Below are positions 1-9,366 of a DNA stretch of 64,000 nucleotides, in pieces (the first letter of the stretch is position 1; each line of letters opens with the position of its first letter). Under the pieces are notes generated by a model, which searched no databases, was not told where the DNA came from, and worked only from the letters and a program-made list of their open reading frames with translations. A program made the translations under genes and the position numbers. This stretch comes from Paraburkholderia caribensis (GTDB lineage Bacteria; Pseudomonadota; Gammaproteobacteria; Burkholderiales; Burkholderiaceae): positions 682,001-746,000 of the forward strand of contig NZ_CP026103.1 of assembly GCF_002902945.1 (NCBI RefSeq), read 5' to 3'.

Positions 1-2
1 TT

Positions 3-200
3 GGCTATAGGGATGGTTGCCATACTTGCGGCGCGACAGAACCGGGAACAAAGAGTGGAGACTTCATTCCGGATCATCAAACCCCAAATGCTCTCAACAC
101 TGATGACAAACCTCAGCGCTTATATCCGCATTGCAGGCAATGTAGTCTCAAGCAAGCAGGTCAAGTGACACAGGAAAAACGGAGATTAGGTGCGTTATGA
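3..200 (+). CDS. C-terminal end of a polymorphic (Rhs/CDI-like) nuclease toxin, 5' partial
   Basis: Reading is open from the left edge and stops at 198-200. The 65-residue piece has a CxxC pair (CHTCG), a PDHQ motif and a second cluster LYPHCRQC. This Cys/His arrangement around DH resembles HNH/treble-clef nuclease tips of Rhs-family toxins in Proteobacteria (recognised from memory, not searched). The stop overlaps the next start in an ATGA junction, the usual toxin-immunity coupling. The delivery part of the protein lies outside the window. The nuclease activity is inferred from the motif only. Confidence 0.6.
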   Translation, partial: GYRDGCHTCGATEPGTKSGDFIPDHQTPNALNTDDKPQRLYPHCRQCSLKQAGQVTQEKRRLGAL

Positions 201-706
201 ACAATTTCGTATTCTCGACTTGGCTGAATAGTACGGGAGGGCCGCTCATAGTAATGGAAGAAGCAAGAGCGAATCTATGGTCAGGCACTAGTGGCATGCC
301 GAGCGGTGCGCTGTCAGATTACGACATAGCCTGTAAAACAGCCGACTATGCTGCAAGTCTATCGGTGCATGGGACGGACGTGCTCGTTCTTGGTGACGAG
401 CCGCTACAGACGATGGTTGCAACCACTGCTGATATTCGTTTGATCGTTAGGTGGAAATGGGCAGATAGCGATGCCGATGTTCGTTCAGCAATTGAGCGAT
501 TCGATTTTAATGCGGCCACACCAATTGAAAGAATGAACATTCGTTGGTCGGATACCCCGCTCGTCATGTTTGATGCTGCGGATGTGTTTAACGCGGCAGA
601 ATGTTTAAGGTTCTCAGCGTGGATCGGAATGAACACGGTAACGACGTTTATTCATGAGCCTACAGTAAGGACATCACTCTTGATTCACGCGATAGCGCCG
701 ACGTAG
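197..706 (+). CDS. Imm21-like immunity protein
   Basis: 169 residues. It would neutralise the toxin encoded immediately upstream, whose stop codon overlaps this ATG by four bases. The N-terminus (STGGPLIVM), the SDYDIAC motif, the LVLGDEPLQT motif and IVRWKWADS match the pattern I know for the Imm21 immunity family. There is no signal peptide or membrane segment, so it should be cytoplasmic, as expected for a nuclease-type toxin. Base composition is less GC-biased than the genes downstream, as is common for exchangeable toxin/immunity modules. Family assignment is from memory. Confidence 0.7.
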   Translation: MNNFVFSTWLNSTGGPLIVMEEARANLWSGTSGMPSGALSDYDIACKTADYAASLSVHGTDVLVLGDEPLQTMVATTADIRLIVRWKWADSDADVRSAIERFDFNAATPIERMNIRWSDTPLVMFDAADVFNAAECLRFSAWIGMNTVTTFIHEPTVRTSLLIHAIAPT

Positions 707-890
707 TCACGCAGGACGATGTGGGCTGAAGTCCTGCTACGGAGCGACATTACAACCTGCATCGGTATTCATCTCCCTGGATCACACGCTCGCCGTGCAA
801 ATCCAATAAACCTCAAGCTTCCCGACACGACAACCCCTCGCATTCGCGAATAATGACCCACACCGTCACTATTCACATAGAGAGAAGTCG

Positions 891-1370
891 ATGTCGAGCA
901 CTACCGAAGCACGTCCGCCGCTGCCACCGTTCACGCGCGAGACCGCTACTCAGAAAGTACGCCTGGCCGAAGACGGCTGGAACTCACGCGACGCCGCAAA
1001 CGTCGCGTTGGTCTATTCCACCGACACATGGTGGCGCAACAGAGCCGAATTCGTGCAAGGCCGCGAAGAAGCGCGCGCGTTTCTCGAACGCAAATGGAGC
1101 AAGGAATTCGAGTACCGTCTGATCAAGGAACTGTGGGCCTTCACGGACAATCGCATCGCGGTGCGCTTCGCTTACGAGTGGCGTGACGACGCAGGCAACT
1201 GGTTCCGCTCATACGGCAACGAAAACTGGGAATTCGGCCCTGATGGCCTGATGCAGCATCGTCACGCGAGCATCAACGACCTGCCGATCAAGGAAAGCGA
1301 GCGTAAGTTCCACTGGCCGCTCGGCCGTCGCCCCGACGATCATCCCGCGTTGAGCGATCTGGGTCTTTGA
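891..1370 (+). CDS. DUF1348 family NTF2-like protein
   Basis: 159 residues. The segment running from FTRETATQKVRLAEDGWNSR through WRNRAEFVQGREEARAFLERKW to FAYEWRDDAGNWFRSYGNENWEF is typical of the DUF1348 group of nuclear-transport-factor-2-like (SnoaL-like) proteins, and the whole family length is covered. No enzymatic role is established for the family. The start at 891 follows a GAGAAG stretch about seven bases upstream. It stands alone with 184 bp before it and 316 bp after it, so it is probably monocistronic. Confidence 0.85.
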   Translation: MSSTTEARPPLPPFTRETATQKVRLAEDGWNSRDAANVALVYSTDTWWRNRAEFVQGREEARAFLERKWSKEFEYRLIKELWAFTDNRIAVRFAYEWRDDAGNWFRSYGNENWEFGPDGLMQHRHASINDLPIKESERKFHWPLGRRPDDHPALSDLGL

Positions 1371-1686
1371 CCTGTCGTTCTGACCCGTAATCCTTCATCA
1401 CCCCTGTTAGCCGACATCCGCATGCCGGCCAGGCGCGCATCCATTCCCCGTTGCACGCACAACCAACACTCGTTGCACCTGCACCGACACAGTGCCTACG
1501 TGCGTAAGCGCACTGAATGTGTTGCCCCTTACGGGTAACTCCGCATAGTGGCAAAAAGCTTACGATTTCTATACTAGGTTGCCATTTCGTATGAAGGCGA
1601 TATAAAGCACGCCGTTATACGGATCAGGCGGCGTCGGGAGACAGCCCGCGCCCGTCGAAAATAAAGAACATGCTACGGAGACGAAC
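1371..1686 (+). promoter_or_regulatory. Intergenic region upstream of the ABC transporter genes
   Basis: 316 bp without a credible gene. A TATACT -10-like hexamer lies near 1569-1574 in a locally AT-richer stretch, and a good Shine-Dalgarno (ACGGAGACG) lies just before the ATG at 1687. A direct repeat of CGTTGCAC occurs near 1449 and 1471. Promoter assignment is tentative. Confidence 0.35.
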
Positions 1687-2901
1687 ATGGTACTTCGCCT
1701 GAAGAGCGTTGTTGCTGCGCTCGCATTGTGTGTGGTCGCAACGGGTGGCTATGCAGCCGATCCGATCAAGATCGGTGTCGACGGTCCTTTCACTGGCGGT
1801 TCGTCGTCGATGGGCGTCAGCATGCGCGACGGGGTGCGGCTCGCGGCCGCTGAGATCAACAAGTCAGGCGGCGTGCTGGGCCGGCAGATCGTACTCGTCG
1901 AACGCGACGACGAAGCAAAGAACGAACGCGGCGTGCAGATCGCGCAGGAACTCATCAACAAGGAAAAGGTAGTCGCGGTGGTCGGCTACATCAACACGGG
2001 TGTCGCGCTCGCGTCGCAACGCTTCTTCCAGGAAGCGAAAATCCCCGTATTCAACAACGTCGCAACGGGCAGCATCGTCACGAAGCAGTTCGCGGATCAG
2101 CCGGATAACTACGTGTTCCGCAACGCAGCCGCCGACCGCATTCAGGCGCCGATGATCGTCGAAGAAGCCGTGACCAGGCGCGGTTTCAAGAAGGTCGCGA
2201 TTCTCGCCGACTCGACCAACTACGGACAACTCGGCCGCGAGGATCTCGAAAAGGCGCTCGCCGCCAAGGGCGTGAAGCCGGTTGCCGTCGAGAAGTTCAA
2301 CATCAAGGACGTCGACATGACGGCCCAGTTGCTCAAGGCGAAAGACGCGGGCGCGGAAGCCGTGCTGACCTACGGCATCGGACCCGAACTCGCGCAGATC
2401 GCCAACGGCATGGCCAAGCTCGGCTGGAAGGTGCCGCTGATAGGCAGCTGGACACTGTCGATGGCGAACTACATCGACAACGCCGGCGCCAATGGCGAAG
2501 GCGCGCGCATGCCGCAGACCTTCATCCAGGAACCGAACACGCCGAAGCGCAAGGCCTTCATCGAAGCCTACATGAAGGAATTCAAGCCGAAGAACAACCG
2601 GATCGACTCGCCCGTGTCGGCCGCGCAAGGCTATGACTCGGTCTATCTGCTCGCCGCTGCAATCACGCAGGCAGGCACGACGGACGGCCCGAAGGTGCGC
2701 GCCGCGCTCGAAAACCTCAATACGAAGGTCGAAGGCGTCGTGATGGTGTACGACAAACCGTTCTCGCACGACGACCACGAGGCGATCAGCCCGAACGTGC
2801 CCGTCGTCGGCGAGGTGAAGGACGGCCGCGTGATCTACGCGTACGACGCCGACAAGAAAGGCGGCGGACAACTGCGCACCAAGCAGGCATCCGCAAACTG
2901 A
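1687..2901 (+). CDS. Branched-chain amino-acid type ABC transporter substrate-binding protein
   Basis: 404 residues. Periplasmic binding component of a HAAT-family importer. A signal peptide is visible (residues 1-23, hydrophobic core VVAALALCVVATGG, cleavage after GYA). The mature protein begins DPIKIGVDGPFTGG, the usual start of LivJ/LivK-like type I periplasmic binding folds, and continues with the family motif VVGYINTGVALA. Membrane and ATPase components follow on the same strand. The ligand cannot be read from sequence: branched-chain amino acids, amides and aromatic compounds are all known for this family. A hairpin after the stop probably raises its expression relative to the permeases. 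Confidence 0.9.
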   Translation: MVLRLKSVVAALALCVVATGGYAADPIKIGVDGPFTGGSSSMGVSMRDGVRLAAAEINKSGGVLGRQIVLVERDDEAKNERGVQIAQELINKEKVVAVVGYINTGVALASQRFFQEAKIPVFNNVATGSIVTKQFADQPDNYVFRNAAADRIQAPMIVEEAVTRRGFKKVAILADSTNYGQLGREDLEKALAAKGVKPVAVEKFNIKDVDMTAQLLKAKDAGAEAVLTYGIGPELAQIANGMAKLGWKVPLIGSWTLSMANYIDNAGANGEGARMPQTFIQEPNTPKRKAFIEAYMKEFKPKNNRIDSPVSAAQGYDSVYLLAAAITQAGTTDGPKVRAALENLNTKVEGVVMVYDKPFSHDDHEAISPNVPVVGEVKDGRVIYAYDADKKGGGQLRTKQASAN

Positions 2902-2918
2902 GCACGGCATGAAATGCG

Positions 2919-2952
2919 AAGCCGCGCCCGCCCGACCGGCGGGGGCGGCTTT
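2919..2952 (+). terminator. Hairpin between binding-protein and permease genes (attenuator)
   Basis: A GC-rich inverted repeat (AAGCCGC-G-CCCGCC / GGCGGG-G-GCGGCTT with one mismatch and a 5-nt loop) ends in a short TTT. It sits 18 bp after the binding-protein stop and 57 bp before the permease start. It is probably a partial terminator or a 3'-stabilising hairpin, as is common after abundant binding-protein genes. Confidence 0.5.
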
Positions 2953-3008
2953 GTGCTGCATGGCTCACGGCATCATCCACGGGGCGTTGCGATCGAGGCA
3001 ATTGGACT

Positions 3009-3884
3009 ATGGCCATTCTTCTTCAGCTCATCTATAGCGGCATTGCGCTCGGCATGATCTACGCCGTGATCGCGTTCGGTTACCAGCTCACGTTCGCGAC
3101 ATCCGGCACGCTGAACTTCGGCCAGGGCGACGCGCTGATGCTCGGTGCGCTCGTGGGTCTCACGCTCGTCACGCTGGGCGTCAACTACTGGCTGATGATT
3201 CCTCTCGTGTGCGTATTCGGCCTGTTGCAGGGCGCGTTCGTCGAACGGATCGGCGTGCGGCCCGCGATCAAGATCAAGTCCGAATTCGGCTGGATCATGT
3301 CGACCATTGCGCTCGGCATCATCTTCAAGAACGTCGCGGAGAACGTCTGGGGCCGCGACGATCTGCGCTTTCCGTCGCCGTTGCCCGAAGCGCCCATCAA
3401 GGTGTTCGGCGCGAACGTGCTGCCGATGGAACTGCTCGTCGTAGGCGGCGCATTGGTGCTGATGCTGGCCGTCGAGTTCTTTAACCGGCGCAGCATCTTC
3501 GGCAAGGCAGTGGTCGCCACCTCGAACGATCGCGACGCCGCCGCGCTCATGGGCATCAACACCGGCCTCGTCATCACCTTCTCGTATGCGCTGTCGTCGC
3601 TGACGGCGGCCTTTGCCGGCGTGCTGATCGCGCCGCTCACGCTGACGGGCGCGACGATGGGCGCGGTGCTCGGCCTCAAGGCGTTTGCGGTGGCGATCAT
3701 CGGCGGATTGTCGAGCGGCCTTGGCATCGTGGTCGGCGGCGTCATACTCGGGATCGCCGAGACGACCACCGGCTTCTATATCTCGACGGGGTACAAGGAT
3801 GTCCCCGGACTCGTGCTGCTGCTTATCGTGCTCGCGCTGCGTCCGGCAGGTCTGTTCGGCAAAACCGCGATCAAGAAAGTGTGA
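3009..3884 (+). CDS. livH: ABC transporter permease, LivH type
   Basis: 291 residues, a polytopic inner-membrane permease of the branched-chain amino-acid transporter family. The N-terminal pattern (LIYSGIALGMIYAVIAFGY, then GTLNFGQGDALMLGA) and the C-terminal LKAFAVAIIGGLSSG region are typical LivH signatures. About eight hydrophobic segments are visible. It follows the binding-protein gene after 107 bp, and its stop overlaps the next GTG start by four bases (GTGA), indicating translational coupling. Confidence 0.92.
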   Translation: MAILLQLIYSGIALGMIYAVIAFGYQLTFATSGTLNFGQGDALMLGALVGLTLVTLGVNYWLMIPLVCVFGLLQGAFVERIGVRPAIKIKSEFGWIMSTIALGIIFKNVAENVWGRDDLRFPSPLPEAPIKVFGANVLPMELLVVGGALVLMLAVEFFNRRSIFGKAVVATSNDRDAAALMGINTGLVITFSYALSSLTAAFAGVLIAPLTLTGATMGAVLGLKAFAVAIIGGLSSGLGIVVGGVILGIAETTTGFYISTGYKDVPGLVLLLIVLALRPAGLFGKTAIKKV

Positions 3885-5821
3885 GGTCGGCCGTGAAAAA
3901 GAAAAACCTCATCGGCGCGCTGCTCGGGCTAGTCGCGCTCGCGGTGTTCCCGGTGCTGTCGGGCAATCCGTATTACATCCACCTGGTCGAGACGATCATG
4001 ATCTACGCGATCCTGCTCTTCGGTCTCGACATCGTGGTCGGTTATACAGGGCAAGTATCGCTTGGACACGCTGGGCTGTTCGGCGTCGGCGCTTATACGG
4101 CGGGCGTGCTCTTCATCAAGCTCGGCATGCCGTTCTATGTGACGGTGCCGATGGCGATCGTCGTGACGGCCGCGTTCGGCGCGGTTCTCGCACTGCCGGC
4201 ACTGCGCGTGTCCGGTCCGTATCTCGCGATGGTCACGCTCGCGTTCGGCACGATCATCCAGATCCTGATCAACGAAATGGATTTTCTCACCAGCGGGCCG
4301 ATGGGCATCAAGATCACGAAGCCCGTGATCGCCGGCCATAGGCTCGATGAAACCCAATACTACTGGGTAGTCGCGGCGCTGCTGGTCGTGTCGCTCGTGG
4401 TCGTGCATCGCGTGCTGAAATCGCACCTGGGCCGCGCATTCGAAGCGCTGCGCGACAGCCCGATCGCATCCGACTGCATGGGCGTCTCGGTGTACCGGCA
4501 CAAGGTCTACGCGTTCGTGATCAGCGCGGGCTTTGCGGGGCTTGCGGGCTGCCTCTATTCGTACTCGGAACAGTACATCTCGCCCAACACCTACAACTTC
4601 GAGCTGACTATCCTGTTCCTGCTCGCGATCATCATGGGCGGCCGCAAGACCCGCACGGGCGCGCTGATCGGCTCGACGATCATCGTATTGCTGCCCAAGC
4701 TGCTCGATGACATCTCGATGTTCCGCATGGTCGCGACGGCGCTTGCCGTTGTCGTGATCGCGGGGGCGCTGTTCTCGATAGCGCGCAAGAGCGTGACGCC
4801 GCGCAAGGTCGCGATTCCGATCGTCGGCACCGTTGGCCTCGCGGTGTTCTCTTACTGGATCGACGCGCTGACCGATTGGCGGCTGACGATTTTCGGCTTG
4901 ATGATTCTGCTGGTCGTCTATTACCTGCAGGACGGCGTGGTCGGTTTCGTGCGCAAGTTCTTCACGCATGGCCGTGTACGCACCGTGACGGTCGACACCG
5001 ACAAGCCCGCGGAAATCACCGCCGACGCCGTGCTCGACGTGCAAGCCAAAGGCCACGAAACGATTCTCGACGTGCGCGGCGTGCTGATGCAGTTTAGCGG
5101 CCTGAAGGCGCTGAACAACGTGAACCTGAACGTGCGGCGCGGCACGATCCATGGTCTGATCGGACCGAACGGCTCGGGCAAGAGCACGATGATGAACGTG
5201 CTGACGGGCATCTATATTCCCACTGCGGGCGCGATCGAGTATCGCGGTGATTCGATCGCGGGGCGCACGTCTTCTGCGATCGCGCTGTCGGGCATCGCGC
5301 GCACGTTCCAGAACGTGCAGTTGTTCGGCGAAATGACCGCGCTCGAGAACGTGCTGGTGGGTCTGCATCACACCTTCCGCTCGAACTTCGCCGATATCGG
5401 CCTGATGACGACGCGCTACCGTCAGGAAGAGCGCGCGGCACGGGAGCGTGCGTTCGGCATGCTGCGCTTCGTCGGTCTGGAGAATGTCGCGGCGGAAGAG
5501 GCGCGCAATCTGCCGTACGGCAAGCAGCGTTTGCTCGAAATCGCCCGCGCGCTGGCACTCGATCCACAAGTGCTGTTGCTCGACGAACCGGCGGCCGGCC
5601 TCACCGCGCCCGATATCAAGGAGCTGGTGCGCATCATTCGCAAGGTCCGCGATCACGGCATTACCGTAGTGTTGATCGAGCATCACATGGACGTCGTGAT
5701 GTCGGTGTGCGACACGGTATCGGTGCTCGATTTCGGGCAGAAGATCGCCGAGGGCAAGCCGTCGGAGATCCAGGAAAACGAAAAAGTCATCGAGGCGTAT
5801 CTGGGCGGCGTGACCGCCTGA
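3881..5821 (+). CDS. Fused ABC transporter permease (LivM) and ATP-binding protein (LivG)
   Basis: 646 residues, about twice the size of either component alone. Residues 1 to about 330 are a LivM-type permease (YAILLFGLDIVVGYTGQVSLGHAG motif). Further hydrophobic helices and a linker follow. From about residue 395 there is a LivG-type ATPase with Walker A GPNGSGKST, signature LPYGKQRLLEIARAL and Walker B VLLLDEPAAGL. Reading is continuous with no frame disruption. The start is GTG at 3881 overlapping livH; an alternative GTG lies at 3893. LivM-LivG fusions are known in beta-proteobacteria. It should pair with LivH and LivF. Confidence 0.9.
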   Translation: MRSAVKKKNLIGALLGLVALAVFPVLSGNPYYIHLVETIMIYAILLFGLDIVVGYTGQVSLGHAGLFGVGAYTAGVLFIKLGMPFYVTVPMAIVVTAAFGAVLALPALRVSGPYLAMVTLAFGTIIQILINEMDFLTSGPMGIKITKPVIAGHRLDETQYYWVVAALLVVSLVVVHRVLKSHLGRAFEALRDSPIASDCMGVSVYRHKVYAFVISAGFAGLAGCLYSYSEQYISPNTYNFELTILFLLAIIMGGRKTRTGALIGSTIIVLLPKLLDDISMFRMVATALAVVVIAGALFSIARKSVTPRKVAIPIVGTVGLAVFSYWIDALTDWRLTIFGLMILLVVYYLQDGVVGFVRKFFTHGRVRTVTVDTDKPAEITADAVLDVQAKGHETILDVRGVLMQFSGLKALNNVNLNVRRGTIHGLIGPNGSGKSTMMNVLTGIYIPTAGAIEYRGDSIAGRTSSAIALSGIARTFQNVQLFGEMTALENVLVGLHHTFRSNFADIGLMTTRYRQEERAARERAFGMLRFVGLENVAAEEARNLPYGKQRLLEIARALALDPQVLLLDEPAAGLTAPDIKELVRIIRKVRDHGITVVLIEHHMDVVMSVCDTVSVLDFGQKIAEGKPSEIQENEKVIEAYLGGVTA

Positions 5822-5867
5822 GCACGCGTTTCGATCGCACGACAACGGCACGAATGGGGAACACGCG

Positions 5868-6596
5868 ATGTTATCGATCCGCAATCTGCACGCGGGGTAC
5901 GGCAAGGTTCAGGTGCTGCACGGCATTTCGATGGACGTGCCTAAGGCTTCCGTCGTCACGCTGATCGGCTCGAATGGCGCGGGCAAAACGACGACGATGC
6001 GTGCCGTGTCCGGCATGATCCGTCCGAGCGAAGGCGAGATCACAATGGGCGAAGGCGCATCCGCCAAACGCATCGATTCGCTCGACTCGCACCGTATTGC
6101 GCGGCTCGGCCTCGCGCATTCTCCGGAGGGACGGCGCGTGTTCTCGACGATGACCGTCACCGACAATTTGCTGCTGGGCGCGTTTCCACGTTTGACCTGG
6201 GCGCGTCCGCGCGGCGACATCAATGCGGACCTCGAACGCGCGATCGACCTGTTTCCGCGCCTCAAGGAGCGCCGCAATCAGCTGGCGGGCACGTTGTCGG
6301 GCGGCGAGCAGCAGATGCTCGCGATGGCGCGCGCGATCATGCTGAACCCGGACCTCGTGCTGCTCGACGAACCGTCGATGGGACTCGCGCCGATTCTCGT
6401 CGAGGAGGTGTTTCGAATCATCGAGCGTCTGAAAGAGCAAGGCGTGACGATGCTGCTCGTCGAGCAGTTCGCGGCCGCCGCGTTGAACGTCGCCGATTAC
6501 GGCTACGTGCTGGAAAACGGCCGCATCGCGACGCATGGATCGGCAGTGCAGTTGCGCAATGATCCAATGGTCAAGGCCGCTTATCTGGGGCATTGA
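5868..6596 (+). CDS. livF: ABC transporter ATP-binding protein, LivF type
   Basis: 242 residues. Second ATPase of the importer, acting at the cytoplasmic face. It carries Walker A SNGAGKTTTMRA, signature LSGGEQQMLAMARAI, Walker B LVLLDEPSMGLAP and the LivF-type VEQFAAAALNVADYGYVLENG C-terminal motif. It lies 46 bp after the fused permease/ATPase and is the last gene of the transporter operon. Confidence 0.93.
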   Translation: MLSIRNLHAGYGKVQVLHGISMDVPKASVVTLIGSNGAGKTTTMRAVSGMIRPSEGEITMGEGASAKRIDSLDSHRIARLGLAHSPEGRRVFSTMTVTDNLLLGAFPRLTWARPRGDINADLERAIDLFPRLKERRNQLAGTLSGGEQQMLAMARAIMLNPDLVLLDEPSMGLAPILVEEVFRIIERLKEQGVTMLLVEQFAAAALNVADYGYVLENGRIATHGSAVQLRNDPMVKAAYLGH

Positions 6597-6799
6597 AACG
6601 AATGCGCCGTCAACCACGGCGCACGTTTCATTCATATCTTTAAGGTCGTTGAAAGCTTTAATTCAGCGCCACCTCTGTATTGATTCCTCTCCCATAGAAC
6701 GTAAGGCGGCTGCTTGTGCAGTTCGCCGACTCGTTACGCATAGCTGTGGCAGAATCTCGCGCGCATCCAACGAACAATTCAACAAGTGCCGGAGACGTC

Positions 6800-8122
6800 G
6801 TGATTCAAGGTATTGCCCGCTTCTTTACGCAGGTGGTTCATCGCTTTCTGCCTGATCCTCTTATTTTCGCGCTGCTTCTAACGGCGATTACCTTTGCGCT
6901 GGCATTGGGTCTGACGCCCCAATCACCCGGCGATCTCGTCTTCATATGGGGCAGCGGTTTCTGGAATCTGCTCGCATTCACGATGCAGATGGCGATGATC
7001 CTTGTCACAGGGCATGCGTTGGCGACGTCGGGCCCGGTCAAGCGGGCGTTGTCGGCGCTCGGCGGCGTGGCGAAGACGCCTGCGCAAGGCACCATGCTGG
7101 TCGCATTCGTGAGCGGCGTGGCCTGCGCGATCAACTGGGGCTTCGGTCTCGTGCTCGGCGCCATGTTCGCGCGAGAAGTGGCGCGGCGTGTGCGCGGCGT
7201 CGACTACCGGCTGCTGGTCGCGGCCGCGTATATGGGCTTCCTCACGTGGCACGGCGGCCTGTCGGGCTCGGTGCCGCTGGTCGCGGCCACCAAAGGCAAT
7301 CCGATGGAGAAAGTGATTGGCCTGATTCCCGTATCGCAGACGCTCTTCACGGGATACAACCTCTTCATCACCGCCGCGCTGATCGTCGCCTTGCCGCTGC
7401 TGGTGCGCGCGATGATGCCGCGAGCCGAAGATGTCGTCTCGGTCGACCCCGCGCTGCTCGTCGACGAGCCCGTGATGGAGCGCAAGATCACCGCGCAATC
7501 CACGCCGGCCGAACGTATTGAAGAGAGCCGCATTCTGTCTGTTCTGGTCGCGCTGCTGATCGCCGCGTATCTGGTGATCCGCTTCATGAAGAAGGGCTTC
7601 AGCCTCGACATCGATACCGTGAATATCGTCTTCCTCGCAGCGGGCATTCTGCTGCACAAGACGCCGATGGCTTACGCGCGTGCAATTGGCAATGCGGCAC
7701 GCGGCACAGCGGGAATCATGATTCAGTTTCCGTTCTATGCGGGCATTCAGGCCACGATGGACCACTCGGGTCTGGCGGGCGTGATCACGAACTGGTTCAT
7801 CGAAATTGCGAACGTGCACACGTTCCCGCTGCTGACTTTCCTGAGTTCGGCCGTGATCAATTTCGCGGTGCCGAGCGGCGGCGGGCACTGGGTCGTGCAG
7901 GGCCCGTTCGTGATGCCGGCGGCGAAGGCAATCGGCGCCGACCTCGGCAAGTCCGCAATGGCGATTGCCTACGGCGAAGCGTGGACCAATATGGCGCAGC
8001 CGTTCTGGGCGCTGCCTGCTTTGGCGATTGCAGGGCTCGGCGTGCGCGACATCATGGGCTATTGCGTGACGGCGCTGCTGTTCTCGGGCGCGATTTTCGT
8101 CGCGGGACTGTATCTTTTCTGA
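6800..8122 (+). CDS. Short-chain fatty acid transporter, AtoE family
   Basis: 440 residues from GTG 6800, chosen because GGAGAC stands four bases upstream and the protein then starts VIQGIARFFTQVVHRFLPDPLIFALLL, a normal AtoE family N-terminus. A start at 6716 would add a hydrophilic leader with no ribosome site. About ten membrane helices are visible, and motifs such as GGLSGSVPL and AVPSGGGHWVVQGPF are characteristic of the family. Family members import short-chain carboxylates such as acetoacetate and butyrate. No ato catabolic genes are adjacent, so the substrate is not confirmed. Confidence 0.88.
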   Translation: MIQGIARFFTQVVHRFLPDPLIFALLLTAITFALALGLTPQSPGDLVFIWGSGFWNLLAFTMQMAMILVTGHALATSGPVKRALSALGGVAKTPAQGTMLVAFVSGVACAINWGFGLVLGAMFAREVARRVRGVDYRLLVAAAYMGFLTWHGGLSGSVPLVAATKGNPMEKVIGLIPVSQTLFTGYNLFITAALIVALPLLVRAMMPRAEDVVSVDPALLVDEPVMERKITAQSTPAERIEESRILSVLVALLIAAYLVIRFMKKGFSLDIDTVNIVFLAAGILLHKTPMAYARAIGNAARGTAGIMIQFPFYAGIQATMDHSGLAGVITNWFIEIANVHTFPLLTFLSSAVINFAVPSGGGHWVVQGPFVMPAAKAIGADLGKSAMAIAYGEAWTNMAQPFWALPALAIAGLGVRDIMGYCVTALLFSGAIFVAGLYLF

Positions 8123-8185
8123 CGTCGTTCGCAACGCGGTGTCGCAACGGTAGACTGTGCGTTCCTTTGTGCGGCGTACAGAACC

Positions 8186-9217
8186 ATGCAAACTATTTAC
8201 AGTAGCGATCACCGCTTGCATCAAGGCGTCGAACTCAAGGACGGCGCCGTCTCCGATTCTTTCGAAAAGCCCATTCGCGCGGAGACCGTGCTGAAGCAGG
8301 TCAGGGCGGCGGGCCTGGGCGATGTTCTGGCGCCGAACATCTATGAGCGGTCGTGCTATATCGGCGCCCATAGCGAACGCTACGTCGAATTTCTCGCATC
8401 GGCATGGGACGAGTGGGCCGCAACGGGCCGCACCTGCCAGGCGCTGCCGCTCGTATGGCCGGTTCGTGGCTTGCCCTCTACGGCGATGCCGCAATTCATC
8501 GACGGCAAGCTCGGCTTCTTTTCGATGGATGCAGGTTCGCCCATCAACGCAGGAACGTGGAGCGCGGTGTCGTCGAGCGCGAACTCGGCGCTGACGGGAA
8601 TCGATGCGCTCGCACGCGGAGACAAGGCGGTCTTTGCGTTGTGCCGCCCGCCGGGTCATCACGCGGGCCGTGAATACATGGGCGGCTATTGCTATCTGAA
8701 CAATGCCGCGATTGCCGCGCAACGGTGCATCGCGCAAGGCGCGAAGCGCGTCGCCGTGCTCGATATCGATTTCCATCACGGCAATGGCACCCAGGATATC
8801 TTCTACGACCGCAAGGACGTATTGTTCGTGTCGATACACGGCGATCCCGCCGTATCGTTTCCCTACTTCTCGGGTTTTGCCGACGAGCGCGGCAGGGGCG
8901 AAGGCCTGGGCTTCAATCTCAATCTGCCGCTGCCGAAGGGAACGGCAATGGAACAGTACGCACCCGCGTTACAGCAGGCGGGTTTGGCAATCGCGGATCA
9001 TGCGCCCGACGCGCTGGTCGTTTCGCTCGGTGTCGATACATTCGAGGGCGATCCCATCAGCCATTTCCGTTTGCGCACGCCGGACTATCTGCGCGTCGGT
9101 GGAATGCTCGCGAGTTTTGGTTTGCCGACGCTCTTCGTGATGGAAGGCGGCTACATGGTCGACGAGATCGGCATCAATGCCGTCAATGTACTGTTGGGCT
9201 TCGAAGGCCGCGCATAA
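8186..9217 (+). CDS. Histone deacetylase family protein (acetylpolyamine amidohydrolase-like)
   Basis: 343 residues, zinc-dependent deacetylase fold. The key residues are present: the active-site His pair in RPPGHHAG (H158/H159), the zinc ligands D195 and H197 in VLDIDFHHGNGTQ, D284 in SLGVDTFEGDP, and the late EGGY motif. Bacterial members act on acetylated polyamines or other small amides, and some on acetyl-CoA synthetase (AcuC). Sequence alone does not decide between these. It follows the fatty acid transporter by 63 bp and could be co-transcribed with it. Confidence 0.9.
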   Translation: MQTIYSSDHRLHQGVELKDGAVSDSFEKPIRAETVLKQVRAAGLGDVLAPNIYERSCYIGAHSERYVEFLASAWDEWAATGRTCQALPLVWPVRGLPSTAMPQFIDGKLGFFSMDAGSPINAGTWSAVSSSANSALTGIDALARGDKAVFALCRPPGHHAGREYMGGYCYLNNAAIAAQRCIAQGAKRVAVLDIDFHHGNGTQDIFYDRKDVLFVSIHGDPAVSFPYFSGFADERGRGEGLGFNLNLPLPKGTAMEQYAPALQQAGLAIADHAPDALVVSLGVDTFEGDPISHFRLRTPDYLRVGGMLASFGLPTLFVMEGGYMVDEIGINAVNVLLGFEGRA

Positions 9218-9366
9218 GCGCGTTGCGAATCTGGCAGCTTCGTCATACTTATGCCAGCGTTGCGCCACTCTTGAAGCGTAAAGTGGACACAGCCGTTGCA
9301 GACACCGCGAGCCGTCTGCGACGACTGTATTCGCTGCACAGTCTCTCGCGATCAAGGAGCCTTGAA

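Noticed and set aside
3929..5905. 658-codon minus-strand open frame opposite the fused transporter gene
   Set aside because: His/Arg/Asp-rich antisense shadow of a conserved transporter.
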